Source of the DNA: Planctomycetota bacterium
GTDB lineage: Bacteria > Planctomycetota > UBA1135 > GCA-002686595
Direction of reading: 5' to 3'
Length of the DNA stretch: 39,401 bases
NCBI GenBank assembly: GCA_002686265.1
Contig: NZBA01000087.1
Location: forward strand, 1-39,401
Shown one piece after another: positions 16,601-23,737 of this stretch. The notes below the pieces were generated by a model that did not search any database, was not told where the DNA came from, and saw only the letters and a program-made list of their open reading frames with translations. Positions within the stretch are counted from its first letter, which is position 1. Each line of letters starts with the position of its first letter. Position numbers and translations under genes: made by a program.

Positions 16601-16878
16601 CTCTCGCGCGCGGGGAAGAAGGCGGGTTCGAGTCCAAGGGTCTCGAGGTCGTCCGCCACCGCCCGCGCCTCGTTGTCGGAGGAGGCGACCACGACCCACG
16701 GACCCTGAGAGCAGCGCGTCAGCGCGGCCAGGACGCAGGTTTGCGACGAGCCCCAAAGGCCGCCGAGGGCCACGGTCTCACCCGTTCTCAGGCGTTCGCT
16801 GACGCCGGGCAGGTCGAGGGTGCGCGCGAGCTCGTCGAGATCGATGAGTGGCTGCGCCGGGTGCGCGGAGTCGCTCAC
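13621..16878 (-). CDS. mfd: Transcription-repair coupling factor Mfd
   Basis: 1085 residues, near the usual 1050-1150. Mfd removes RNA polymerase stalled at DNA lesions and recruits the UvrABC system. The order is standard: a UvrB-homologous N-terminal module (to about 330), an RNA-polymerase-interaction domain ('ELKLGDHVVHAVHGLARFEGL', about 410-480), then a RecG-like SF2 translocase. The translocase has Walker A GDVGFGKTE (near 567-575), the DEEQ box (DEEQRFGVAHKEHFK, near 667), 'TATPIPRTLHMSLSGVRDIS' and motif VI 'HQLRGRVGRGVNKARCLLL'. The C-terminal TRCF domain spans roughly 940-1040. Its ATG overlaps the TGA of rnc by four bases, so the two are translationally coupled. Confidence 0.97.
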   Translation of the reverse strand: MSDSAHPAQPLIDLDELARTLDLPGVSERLRTGETVALGGLWGSSQTCVLAALTRCSQGPWVVVASSDNEARAVADDLETLGLEPAFFPARESFARRGDADVGNLRLRLELARTLSGPPPQRPRLIVASLLSMLQPIPAAADMEATILRLELGQHLDPEHLLKRLVTAGYTRQPLVAAPGEVSLRGDILDLFPLASPLPLRIELFDDEIESLRTFDAADQRSVESLARIEASLTGDTGGIEDGDGEHPARLLAPAAVWVEIEPLRSEDRSQSLRIQSPSHGRSMSILEGERDARAHLTLQSLPGDGRNFDTRSVQALAVGILEAPQALREASDGAERVIVLCPTEVERARFCEHVERHGGVAGLAASVGNLARGFRIPAAGLMVVNHRELTGIAGRVRPRKDQPAHKARAIQSFFELKLGDHVVHAVHGLARFEGLERMSRGEGEEEHLHLVFADDVSVFVPAARIDIVQRYIGTGCATPALDRIGGQSFRKRKERVQRALVDLAGDLLEVNARRAVSTREAWPADDEIVREMIAAFPHEDTLDQAQTDEEIQADLCGPNPMDRLLCGDVGFGKTELAVRAAMRVVNGGGQVAFLAPTTLLAQQHVDTFRARLAEFPVTTEMLSRYVNPARTREVLEATEAGKVDILIGTHRILSADVRFAKLGLAIIDEEQRFGVAHKEHFKRLRSQIDLLTLTATPIPRTLHMSLSGVRDISALTVAPTGRQEIETRLGYLEDDALIREALLREKNRGGQVFFLHNRVCSIEAMAAHVSALVPECSFAIGHGQMSAGELRRVMQLFTRGEIDVLVATTIIESGLDIPAAGTIVVHRADRFGLSELHQLRGRVGRGVNKARCLLLVEKAVPLRQAARDRLKALEEMNQLGAGFAISMRDLEIRGAGNVLGAEQSGHIAAVGYDLYCRLLKQTIERMHSGATSEELASGELADTGVELELGIDAFLPEDWIRGVETRLELLRELAEIDSEESLEAAEAMLRDRFGRIPPEARGLLRTFRLQAALGEHGVRRLSWQGDAYLLGFSDRVRLEAWLAPASVELRPIRAGLAHLRAPAGCRTPGAALEWIEGLLDPRRS

Positions 16879-17531
16879 CCGCGGTCGGGGGGTTCGAGAA
16901 CCAGGAGCGCTTCGAAGGCCGCCCAGCGCTCGGCCTCCTTCAGGTTGCGGCCCCAGGCCGCCGGGAAGCGGTTGCCGTCGGCTTCCGCCGCCACCAGGAA
17001 CGCCCGCGCGTGGGCGCGGCCGCGTCTGTCGAGGGTCTGGTAGGCGGGCGGGGCTCCCCAGCGCTTCTGGCAGAGCTCTTGCAGCTCCTGCTTGGGGTTC
17101 GCGGCGCTCTTGACCTCGCGTGTGCGCGCGAACTCCTCGGCCAGGGTGGCGTGCGCGAAGGCGTGGGCGGACTCGAGTCCTCCGTCCAAGTAGACCGCAC
17201 CGAGCACGGCCTCGTACAGGTTGGCGAGCACCGAGCGCGGAAAGGCCCGGCGGCGCAAGCCCGGGCCGATGTGGGCGAGTTCCTCCAGGCCGAGGCGCGT
17301 CGCCGCCTCCGCCAGGGGGCGCCGGGAGACGACCGAGGCCTTCAGCTCGGTCATCAGACCCTCGGGGAGGTCGTCGGGGTCGGCGTAGAGGTGCTCCGCC
17401 GTCAGGAGGTCCAGCACGGCGTCGCCCAAGAACTCCAGGCGCTCATTGTCCCTGCGCGCCCCCGTGGAGGAGTGGGTCAGGGCCAGCTCTCGCAGGGACA
17501 CGTCGTCGAAGGTGTGGGGAATCGGCTGCAC
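16875..17531 (-). CDS. rnc: Ribonuclease III
   Basis: 218 residues (E. coli 226). The enzyme cuts double-stranded RNA in rRNA precursors and some mRNAs. The signature ERLEFLGDAVLDL begins at E30, and the second acidic site is in 'NLYEAVLGAVYLDGG'. The dsRNA-binding domain (about 147-213) starts 'NPKQELQELCQKRWGAPPAYQ' and ends in 'KEAERWAAFEALLVL'. The start is GTG at 17531 (read as M-QPIPHTF). It is the first gene of an rnc-mfd transcript with an ATGA overlap. The usual era/acpP neighbours are absent. Confidence 0.95.
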   Translation of the reverse strand: MQPIPHTFDDVSLRELALTHSSTGARRDNERLEFLGDAVLDLLTAEHLYADPDDLPEGLMTELKASVVSRRPLAEAATRLGLEELAHIGPGLRRRAFPRSVLANLYEAVLGAVYLDGGLESAHAFAHATLAEEFARTREVKSAANPKQELQELCQKRWGAPPAYQTLDRRGRAHARAFLVAAEADGNRFPAAWGRNLKEAERWAAFEALLVLEPPDRG

Positions 17532-17549
17532 GGCGCACCTGGGAGTGAG

Positions 17550-17555
17550 AGTATA
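17550..17555 (-). promoter_or_regulatory. Possible -10 element of rnc-mfd
   Basis: TATACT on the minus strand (17555-17550, 5 of 6) lies 18 bases before the GTG of rnc, giving a leader of roughly a dozen bases. No convincing -35 is present. The placement immediately before an operon start supports it. Confidence 0.35.
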
Positions 17556-17596
17556 GAAAGCCCCGGCCGCCCGCCGGGTGCGGCGAGAAAACCGGT

Positions 17597-17767
17597 TTGG
17601 ACCCAGAGCAGCGACGACGCGCGAACGACGACCTCGTGGAACCCCTCTTCACGGCCTTGCGAGCCGAGGAGCCCGCGCAGGGCGAGACCCCCTCCGGTCT
17701 GGTCCGGGCGCTGGCCTGGGCCGCCGCCGCTCTGCTGCTCTGTCTGGCCTTGTGGTGGGGCTGCTAG
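17597..17767 (+). CDS. Possible small single-pass membrane protein
   Basis: A 56-codon frame starting at TTG: LDPEQRRRANDDLVEPLFTA, then LRAEEPAQGETPSGLVRA, then the membrane segment LAWAAAALLLCLALWWGC before TAG. The amphipathic N-terminus followed by a 17-residue hydrophobic anchor ending in the chain's last residues resembles a tail-anchored small protein. It occupies the gap between divergent rnc and convergent dgt. Its stop codon overlaps that of dgt: the two TAGs share CTAG at 17764-17767. The ribosome-binding site is weak (GCGAGA), and an in-frame GTG at 17636 is an alternative start. No family is recognised; chance occurrence cannot be excluded. Confidence 0.4.
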   Translation: MDPEQRRRANDDLVEPLFTALRAEEPAQGETPSGLVRALAWAAAALLLCLALWWGC

Positions 17768-18930
17768 CGCCCGGTCAGCCGCGTGCACTCCTGCTCGGCG
17801 AAACGGTCGGTCATGCCGGCCAGGTAGTCGCACACCGCCCGCGGCAGGCCGACATCGTCCGCCCAGGCGCGATACCAGGGTGCCATCTCGCCGGGCGAGG
17901 CGCTGTACGCCTCGAAGAGGGCCCCCAGGACCTCGCGCGCGTAGACCGAGAACTCGACCAGGAGAGGGTGGCGGTAGACCCGCTCCCACAAGAACGCGGA
18001 GAGCTCGGCCACCTGCCCGGAAACCTCCGGCCCGTAGCCGACGAGCGAACCCGCGTGCTCGCGGGCTTGCTGCGCCCGTTCGATCCCCGCGTCGCGGATG
18101 CGCGCGCGAGAGCTCTCGATCAAGTCGTTGATGCAGGTCTTGATCAGCTGGTTCGACACGCGTTTCACGCGCAGGTTGGCGTCCTCGGTCACCGCCAGGA
18201 ACCCCGGGTGCCTGCGCCCGACGACCTCGCGGGCCGTGCGCCAGGGCTCGACTTCCTCCCGAATCTCCTCCTCGCTGAACATCCCCGCCGCGATGCCGTC
18301 CTCGATGTCGTGCATGTTGTAGGCGGTTGAATCGGCCAGATCGACCACCTGCGCCTCGAGCCAGGGCCGGCGTGGCCGCGGCTCGAGATCCGCGGGCCAG
18401 TCGGCGCCCTTCTCGTGCTTGAGCAGCGATTCTCGCACCTCGCGCGTCAGGTTCAGTCCCGGGTAATCGGGGCTGCGGCGCTCGAGCAAGTCCACAACGC
18501 GAAGGACCTGCGCGTTGTGGCGGAACCCTCCGTGGTCTTCCAACAGCGCGTTCAAGGCGTCCTCGCCTCGGTGGCCGAAGGGCGGATGGCCGATGTCGTG
18601 GGCCAGGGCCAGGGCCTCGCAGAGCGGCTCGTTCAATCCCAGGGCGCTGCCGACGCTGCGCGCGACCTGGTGGACCTCGAGGCTGTGGGAGAGGCGCGTC
18701 CGCTGATGATCCCCGCGCCGGTTGATGAAGACCTGGGTCTTGTACATCAGGCGCCGGAACGCCGTGCAGTGCACGAGCCGGTCCCGGTCCCGCTCCCAAC
18801 AGGTGCGTAGCGGGTCGGCGGGTTCAGGGGTTCTGCGGCCCGCGGAGCTCGCGCTGCGCATGGCGTAGGGCGCCAGCTCCCTCGCCTCGCGGGCTTCGGT
18901 GGCCTGGCGGTCGTAGGTTAGCTCGTCCAT
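17764..18930 (-). CDS. dgt: Deoxyguanosinetriphosphate triphosphohydrolase-like HD protein
   Basis: 388 residues from the ATG at 18930 (MDELTYDRQATEAREARELA). The frame is open upstream to 19653 but runs antisense to the lipoprotein gene, so the inner start is chosen. The HD-domain metal site is intact: RTRLSHSLEV (H82) and AHDIGHPPFGH (H111, D112), with the distal 'DLADSTAYNMHDIEDG' carrying the last Asp. 'DRDRLVHCTAFRRLMYKTQVF' is the dNTPase family entry motif. The family hydrolyses dNTPs to deoxynucleosides and triphosphate, limiting dNTP pools. The shorter, type-2-like form is typical outside enterobacteria, so true dGTP preference is not certain. Confidence 0.93.
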   Translation of the reverse strand: MDELTYDRQATEAREARELAPYAMRSASSAGRRTPEPADPLRTCWERDRDRLVHCTAFRRLMYKTQVFINRRGDHQRTRLSHSLEVHQVARSVGSALGLNEPLCEALALAHDIGHPPFGHRGEDALNALLEDHGGFRHNAQVLRVVDLLERRSPDYPGLNLTREVRESLLKHEKGADWPADLEPRPRRPWLEAQVVDLADSTAYNMHDIEDGIAAGMFSEEEIREEVEPWRTAREVVGRRHPGFLAVTEDANLRVKRVSNQLIKTCINDLIESSRARIRDAGIERAQQAREHAGSLVGYGPEVSGQVAELSAFLWERVYRHPLLVEFSVYAREVLGALFEAYSASPGEMAPWYRAWADDVGLPRAVCDYLAGMTDRFAEQECTRLTGR

Positions 18931-19041
18931 CAGGGGTCCGGTTCCACCCTCTCGACCGGCACTCCGGCGCACGGTTTCCGTATAGTGTTGGGCGCGGTCC
19001 ACAGGGACAACCCTATCCGGAAGATGTTCGAGCCGAGCCAA

Positions 19042-19593
19042 ATGAGAAACCGAGAGAGCGCGCACCGAGGCGCCGTCCTGCCCACCCGGATCCTCCCGAG
19101 TCTCCTCGCCCTCGCCTGTTGCGCCTGCGGCGAGAAGCCCGTCAAGGTCACCGGCGGCGGGGGGGCCGCGCCGCTTCCGCCGGCCCATGTCGAGGTGTCC
19201 GACGAGCCCCTCTTCGCCGGCGCGGTCGTCTTCGAGATGGCGCTCAAGGAGGTCGATTCGGGCTTCCTCTTCCTCAACATTCGGCCCACCGTCCACGCGC
19301 CTCCCCTGCTTTCGCGGCGCTACGAAGTGGCCACGGACACCTCTCTGACGGCCAACGGCTACAAACAGATCGTCTTCGCCCTCAGTGCTCGCGACAGCAT
19401 GATGGGGCCGGTGGAGATCCCCGAGGAGGTGGTCCTGGAAGCCTGGTACGACCCTGACGGCATGGTCGAGACCAAGGAAGGCGTCAGCCGCAAGCCGATG
19501 ACCGTCCACCGCGGAGACCTCTCGCTCGAGGTACGCCTCGACGGCAAGGCGAAGGCCAGCCCGGGCCCAGCACGACGCCCCAGCGGCGTCTGA
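19042..19593 (+). CDS. Small putative lipoprotein of unknown function
   Basis: 183 residues from the ATG at 19042. The N-terminus MRNRESAHRGAVLPTRI is positively charged and runs into LPSLLALACCACGEKP, a lipoprotein-like signal whose lipobox (LALAC) is imperfect. A glycine-rich linker (GGGGAAPLPPAH) leads to a beta-sandwich-like body with alternating hydrophobic strands ('LFAGAVVFEMALKEVDSGFLFLNI', 'MTVHRGDLSLEVRLDG'). Alternative starts are ATG 19024 and GTG 18985. The latter overlaps a good -10-like TATAGT (18981-18986) and so is less likely. It is divergent from dgt and 58 bases upstream of the acyl-CoA dehydrogenase. No family recognised. Confidence 0.65.
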   Translation: MRNRESAHRGAVLPTRILPSLLALACCACGEKPVKVTGGGGAAPLPPAHVEVSDEPLFAGAVVFEMALKEVDSGFLFLNIRPTVHAPPLLSRRYEVATDTSLTANGYKQIVFALSARDSMMGPVEIPEEVVLEAWYDPDGMVETKEGVSRKPMTVHRGDLSLEVRLDGKAKASPGPARRPSGV

Positions 19594-19651
19594 CCTCCGA
19601 TCCCCGCTCTCCGAACCTCGTTTCCGCACCCACTCCCCACGGAGTCCAGCC

Positions 19652-20899
19652 ATGCCCCACGACGTTGTCTTCAGCCCTCAAGCCGAGGAGCTCGCCGAGC
19701 TCGCGCGCAAGATCGCGGACGAGTACGTCCGCCCCCTGGCCGCCCGCCACGACAAGGAGCAGACCTACAACCGCGAGGCGGCGCAGGCCGTGGCGGAGGC
19801 GGGGCTCTTCCGCACTTTCATCCCCGAGGCATACGGCGGACACGGAGCCGGTGTCCTGGCTCTTGCGCGGGTCACCGAGGAGCTGGCGCGAGCCGACTCG
19901 GGGTTCGGCGTGGCCTTCGCCGTCAACGCCTTGGGCTCGTTCCCGATCATCCTGGGCGGCACCGAGGAGCAGAAGCAGCGCTGGCTGCCCCAGGTTGCGG
20001 CGGGCGAGAAGCTCGTCGCCTTCTGTCTCTCGGAGAAGTTCGCCGGTTCTGACGCCCAGGGGCTCTCGGTCACCGCGCGCGAGGACGGCGATGACTACGT
20101 GATCTGCGGCGAGAAGAAGTGGACTACCAACGGCGGCGTGGCGGACATCTACAGCGTGTTCTGCGTAACCGACCCGACATCGAAGTCGCGCCGGATCAGC
20201 GCCATCGTAGTGGAGAAGGGGACTCCGGGATTCTCGGTCGAGAAGGTCGAGGACAAGATGGGGATCCGCTGCGTTCCCGTCGTGGAAACCCACTTCGACA
20301 ACGTGCGCGTACCCAAGTCGAACTTGATCGGCGGTCGTCCGGGCATGGGCTTCAAGCACGCCATGATGACCCTGGATTGCGCACGCCCCGGCGTCGCGGC
20401 CCAGGCCATCGGAGCGGCCCAGGGGGCGCTCGATCTGGCGATCGCCTACTCTTGCCGGCGCAAGCAGTTCGGCAAGCCGATCTCCAGCCACCAGATGGTG
20501 CAGCAGATGCTGGCCGACATGGCGATCAAGACCAACGCGGGCCGCTGGCTGGTGTACGCGGCGGCCGCCGGGATCGATGCGGGGGGGGGCGACAAGGTCA
20601 GCAAGATGGCGGCCATGGCGAAGTGCTTCGCCACCGACACCGCGATGGAGGTCGCCACCGACGCCGTCCAGGTCTTCGGTGGCTACGGTTTCATGGAGGA
20701 CTACCCCGTGGCGAAGTTCTTCCGGGACGCGAAGATCCTCCAGATCTACGAGGGCACCAACCAGGTCCAGCGCCTGGTCGTGGCGCGCCACCTCGTGCGC
20801 GAAGCGCGGGAACTCGAGCACCTCGACGAGTTCATTCCCCACGAGGTGCAGCGCACCTACGCCGAGGCAGAGCAGCTCGTCGAGAACCTCAACACCTAG
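19652..20899 (+). CDS. Acyl-CoA dehydrogenase
   Basis: A 415-residue FAD-dependent dehydrogenase that makes the alpha-beta double bond in acyl-CoA, passing electrons to ETF. Domains follow the family: an N-terminal helical domain, then 'CLSEKFAGSDAQGL...YVICGEKKWTTNGGVADIYSVF' (FAD/substrate-binding beta-domain), then C-terminal helices. 'FKHAMMTLDCARPGVAAQAIGAAQGALDLA', 'RKQFGKPISSHQMVQQMLADM' and 'VFGGYGFMEDYPVAKFFRDAKILQIYEGTNQVQR' are diagnostic. The catalytic base is E367 in IYEGTNQ, the MCAD-type position, so short- to medium-chain or branched substrates are likely. Chain length cannot be read. The stop TAG is the first triplet of a repeated hairpin element. Confidence 0.95.
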   Translation: MPHDVVFSPQAEELAELARKIADEYVRPLAARHDKEQTYNREAAQAVAEAGLFRTFIPEAYGGHGAGVLALARVTEELARADSGFGVAFAVNALGSFPIILGGTEEQKQRWLPQVAAGEKLVAFCLSEKFAGSDAQGLSVTAREDGDDYVICGEKKWTTNGGVADIYSVFCVTDPTSKSRRISAIVVEKGTPGFSVEKVEDKMGIRCVPVVETHFDNVRVPKSNLIGGRPGMGFKHAMMTLDCARPGVAAQAIGAAQGALDLAIAYSCRRKQFGKPISSHQMVQQMLADMAIKTNAGRWLVYAAAAGIDAGGGDKVSKMAAMAKCFATDTAMEVATDAVQVFGGYGFMEDYPVAKFFRDAKILQIYEGTNQVQRLVVARHLVREARELEHLDEFIPHEVQRTYAEAEQLVENLNT

Positions 20900-20930
20900 C
20901 CGCCCGCTGGCGTCGCTCTTGCGGGCTGCT
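20897..20930 (+). repeat. Stop-codon-overlapping hairpin repeat, copy 3 (acyl-CoA dehydrogenase end)
   Basis: The element starts with the stop codon TAG (20897-20899) and continues CCGCCCGCTGGCG, TCGCTCTT, GCGGGCTGCT. It aligns without gaps to the copies after ribF and the surA-like gene. TAGCcGCCCGC pairs with GCGGGCtGCTA over 10 of 11 positions. The 3' arm GCGGGCT (20921-20927) can instead pair perfectly with AGCCCGC (20931-20937), so two hairpins compete. Confidence 0.75.
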
Positions 20931-21474
20931 AGCCCGCTTCCCCAGCGGCCTTTCACAGCAGAACGAGCAAGCGGCGGGCTCGGCCGACCGCCTGCGCGCC
21001 TTGGCGAGAGGCGCGGTGGCTAGGAACCAGGCAACGGGATCAACGCGCGGTCCGCAACGCTGACCGAGCGCGGGGGCCGCACGGGGCCTCCGTGGCACGC
21101 GCCGGCGGGGTGGAGAGGACCGACCTCCGCCTCGGACGTACGAGAAAGCCCTGCGGGTCGGGGCAGCTTCCGGCGCGTGCCTTCTGTGGACGAGGACGGG
21201 CCCCACCTACCGTCCATCCCCCCCCCCAGCGCATCAACGGCTCTTCGGCTCGCCCGATGATGGCCTTGACGATCGCAAAACCCGCCGAAAACGGTCCGTT
21301 CGGGGCCGATTCCCCGGCTCTTGGGGCTGTGCGGGTCTGGTCCAGGGGACTTGCTCGCGGGGACCGGAGCGTGCGCGCGGGCGCCGCGCTCATCGGGAGC
21401 CGATCGCTCCTTTGCATCGGCGGCCCCGCGCTCTCCCTTCCTCTCTCGGGAGGCCCCGCCCCGGAGTCGCAACA
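20931..21474. other. Intergenic region before the sigma factor, no supported gene
   Basis: About 540 bases with no convincing protein. It contains one stretch of lower GC content (21250-21300, including TTGACG at 21267 and AAAACCCGCCGAAAACGG) that may mark the sigma-factor promoter. I could not pair that hexamer with a -10. A poly-C run (21220-21228) is also present. Confidence 0.4.
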
Positions 21475-22614
21475 GTGAATCGTCAAGCCGTCACCCACGC
21501 CGATCTCGATTGCCTGCTCACTCCTCTCAGCGAGGATCCCCAGACCTACGAGCTGGAGCTGGAGGCTCTCATCCGCCACTTCGACGAGCAGGGGAACGAC
21601 TTGGAGCTTCGCGATCCCCTGGACTGGAGGAGCGCCGGGTCGTGCCACCGCGGGGGAGCGTGTCGGAGCATCGAGGCGCAGTTCCGCGCCGAAGTCGACG
21701 GCATCGAGCACCTCGACCGCGCCGGGGAGGCTTGCCTGGCGCGCCGCATCGAGTTCGTTCGCCGCCGGCTGGACGTCGCCCTCGAGCGCGAGGGCATCGA
21801 GCCTGCCCACTTCGAGGGCGGTCGCCACCACCAACCCGGTAGTGGAACGTGTCCGTTCCCTTCTTCGGTGTGTCGGCGTTGGGTGGAGCTTCACGCGCTG
21901 CGCAAGGAGATGGTCGAACGCAACCTGTACCTCGTCCTGATCAACGTCGAACGCTACTCCCATACCCGGGGGAGTCGAATGGACCTGATCCAAGAGGGAG
22001 CCAGTGTCCTCTTCCGTGCCGTGGACGGGTTCGATTGGCGCCGCGGCCTGCTCTTTCGCACCTACGCCGTCCACTGGTTGCACCAAGCCTTCCGAAACCA
22101 CCTCTACAACTTCGGGCACACGGTTCGCTTGCCGGTGTACCTGCAGAAGGCGATGAAGCACGTGCGCTCCGCGGTCGAGCGTCTGGGTGGTGGCAAGGCC
22201 TCCGTGGTCGACGTCGCTCGCGCGACGAAGCTGGGCGAGAGCGTCGTGGCGTCGGCCATGGCTGCGTCGCGTGCAACACACTCCATCGACTTGGGAGTGA
22301 GAGGCACTGATGAAGATCAGCGCGCTCTGCGGGATCTCCTCACCGATGGCGGGAGCGGAGATCCCTACGGCCCCGAGATGGAGGAGATCAGCATCGGCGA
22401 GGGGGTCAGGATGGCCTTCGGCCTGCTCGCCGAGCGCGAGCGCTTCGTGATCGAGCGGCGCTTTGGGATCGGCGGGCGCAGGGAGCACACTCTGGCGGAA
22501 ATCGCCTCGGAGATGGGTGTGAGCCTGGAGCGCGTGCGCCAGATTCAGATGCGGGCGATGGCGAAGATGAACACGCCCGGTGTTCGTCGGGCAGTGGACC
22601 CGTTCCTGGCTTGA
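21475..22614 (+). CDS. Sigma-70 family RNA polymerase sigma factor (divergent group 2/3-like)
   Basis: 379 residues from GTG at 21475, preceded by CGGAG nine bases upstream; the frame runs open further upstream but with GC-type filler. Region 2 (about 150-215) reads NLYLVLINVERYSH, MDLIQEGASVLFRAVDGFDW and RRGLLFRTYAVHWLHQAFRNHL. This matches the housekeeping 'NLRLVV.IA..Y...DLIQEG..GL..AV..F...G..FSTYA.WWIRQAI' but with unusual substitutions (FRTYAVHWLHQAF). Region 3 follows (VRLPVYLQKAMKHVRSA). Region 4 (about 325-375) is LLAERERFVIERRFGIGG, then HTLAEIASEMGVSLERVRQI. It is likely an alternative sigma factor rather than RpoD. The N-terminal 150 residues are unlike region 1.1 and contain several Cys/His (SAGSCHRGGACRS). 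Target promoters are unknown. Confidence 0.88.
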   Translation: MNRQAVTHADLDCLLTPLSEDPQTYELELEALIRHFDEQGNDLELRDPLDWRSAGSCHRGGACRSIEAQFRAEVDGIEHLDRAGEACLARRIEFVRRRLDVALEREGIEPAHFEGGRHHQPGSGTCPFPSSVCRRWVELHALRKEMVERNLYLVLINVERYSHTRGSRMDLIQEGASVLFRAVDGFDWRRGLLFRTYAVHWLHQAFRNHLYNFGHTVRLPVYLQKAMKHVRSAVERLGGGKASVVDVARATKLGESVVASAMAASRATHSIDLGVRGTDEDQRALRDLLTDGGSGDPYGPEMEEISIGEGVRMAFGLLAERERFVIERRFGIGGRREHTLAEIASEMGVSLERVRQIQMRAMAKMNTPGVRRAVDPFLA

Positions 22615-22640
22615 GCGGCGGCGGGGCCTTCCCGCGCCGC
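22615..22640 (+). terminator. GC-rich hairpin directly after the sigma-factor stop
   Basis: GCGGC (22615-22619) and GCGGG (22621-22625), separated by one bulged G, pair with CCCGC (22631-22635) and GCCGC (22636-22640) around a GCCTT loop. It begins on the base after the TGA. It is followed by GC-rich sequence rather than a T-tract, so Rho-independent function is uncertain. Confidence 0.45.
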
Positions 22641-22745
22641 GCGCCCCCGCGGCGGACGCCCCTGGTAGCGGCGGATCCGCACCGTCCCGCAAGACGCGCG
22701 GGGTAACGGTTTGCTACGCTGTTCGGGAATCGGGATCCCCCCCCA

Positions 22746-23732
22746 ATGTCCGTCAGTAGCAAGCCGATCACTCCCGCCTTCGACCTCGTTTCCGCGCCCG
22801 TCCCGCCCTCGGGCCAGCCGCGCCGCGCAGGGCGCAAGCCGTCCTGGCTGAAGGTCCCTCTCCCGGGGGGAGAGGGCTACGCGCGCCTGAAGACCCTGAC
22901 GCGCGAACTCGAGTTGCACACTGTCTGCGAGCAAGCGCGCTGCCCGAACGTCGGCGAATGCTGGTCGGGCGAGCGAGCGACCATGACTCTGATGGTGCTG
23001 GGCAACGAGTGCACCCGTCGCTGCCGGTTCTGTGCCGTGGAGACCGTGGATCGCGCCGCGCCGCCCGATCCCGCGGAGCCCTCCCGCGTCGGGCGAGCCG
23101 TGGCCGCCATGGGGCCCGCGTACGTCGTGATCACCAGTGTCGATCGCGACGACCTGCCCGACGGCGGCGCGGCTCACTACGCGCGCTGCGTGGAACAGAT
23201 CCGCCGCAGCGCGCCGGGCACCCTCGTCGAGACTCTGATCCCCGATTACACCGGTGAGGACCTCGCCTTGCTGATGAGCGGTCACCCCGACGTTCTGGCG
23301 CACAACGTGGAGGTCGTTGAGCGCCTGCAGCGCCGTGTTCGCGATCCGCGCTGCTCCTTTGTGCGTTCCCTGGACACCCTCCGCGGAGCAAAGCGAGCGG
23401 ACCCCGAAGTGCTCACCAAGTCCTCCCTGATGCTCGGCCTCGGTGAGCGAGGCGCGGAAGTGCGCGAGGCTCTCGAGCGTCTGCGCGAAGCGGAAGTGGA
23501 CTTCTTGACTCTCGGCCAGTACTTGCGGCCGACCGCGAATCACGCACCCGTGGCCCGTTACGTCGAACCGGAGTGTTTCGAGGAGTGGGGGCGTATCGCC
23601 TCCGACCTCGGCTTCGCAAACGTTGCTTCGGGGCCGCTGGTACGCTCGAGCTACAAGGCGGGCGAGTTGTTCGCCACGCGCATCATCGAGGCGCGCCGCC
23701 GGCGCGCGGGGACCGAACGAGAGCTGGAATAG
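22746..23732 (+). CDS. lipA: Lipoyl synthase
   Basis: A 328-residue radical-SAM enzyme that inserts two sulfurs into protein-bound octanoyl groups. The auxiliary cluster motif is C61-x4-C66-x5-C72 (CEQARCPNVGEC). The radical-SAM motif is C89-x3-C93-x2-C96 (CTRRCRFC). The closing RSSY ('GPLVRSSYKAGE') contains the conserved Ser ligand. 'VVITSVDRDDLPDGGAAHYA' and 'NVEVVERLQRRVRDPRC' are also standard. It heads a seven-gene cluster whose last member is lipB, so both steps of de novo lipoylation flank their target complex. The E1alpha gene starts only five bases after its stop. Confidence 0.97.
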   Translation: MSVSSKPITPAFDLVSAPVPPSGQPRRAGRKPSWLKVPLPGGEGYARLKTLTRELELHTVCEQARCPNVGECWSGERATMTLMVLGNECTRRCRFCAVETVDRAAPPDPAEPSRVGRAVAAMGPAYVVITSVDRDDLPDGGAAHYARCVEQIRRSAPGTLVETLIPDYTGEDLALLMSGHPDVLAHNVEVVERLQRRVRDPRCSFVRSLDTLRGAKRADPEVLTKSSLMLGLGERGAEVREALERLREAEVDFLTLGQYLRPTANHAPVARYVEPECFEEWGRIASDLGFANVASGPLVRSSYKAGELFATRIIEARRRRAGTERELE

Positions 23733-23737
23733 AGACC

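Noticed and set aside
17719..17767. A fourth stop-codon repeat at the dgt end (CGCTAGCAGCCC)
   Set aside because: The match to the ribF copy stops after 12 bases. The conserved loop (GGCGT..CTCT) and the closing CGGGCTGC arm are absent, and the DNA reads as the hydrophobic tail of a small plus-strand frame.
18981..18986. TATAGT as the promoter of the small lipoprotein gene
   Set aside because: It is a good -10 match, but no -35 lies within 16-19 bases; the nearest candidate TCGACC is 23 bases upstream. It was used only to weigh start choices, not called.
18931..19653. N-terminal extension of dgt across the lipoprotein gene
   Set aside because: The extension is antisense to a frame with a signal peptide and has no similarity to dNTPases. 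The HD family start MDELTYD is natural.
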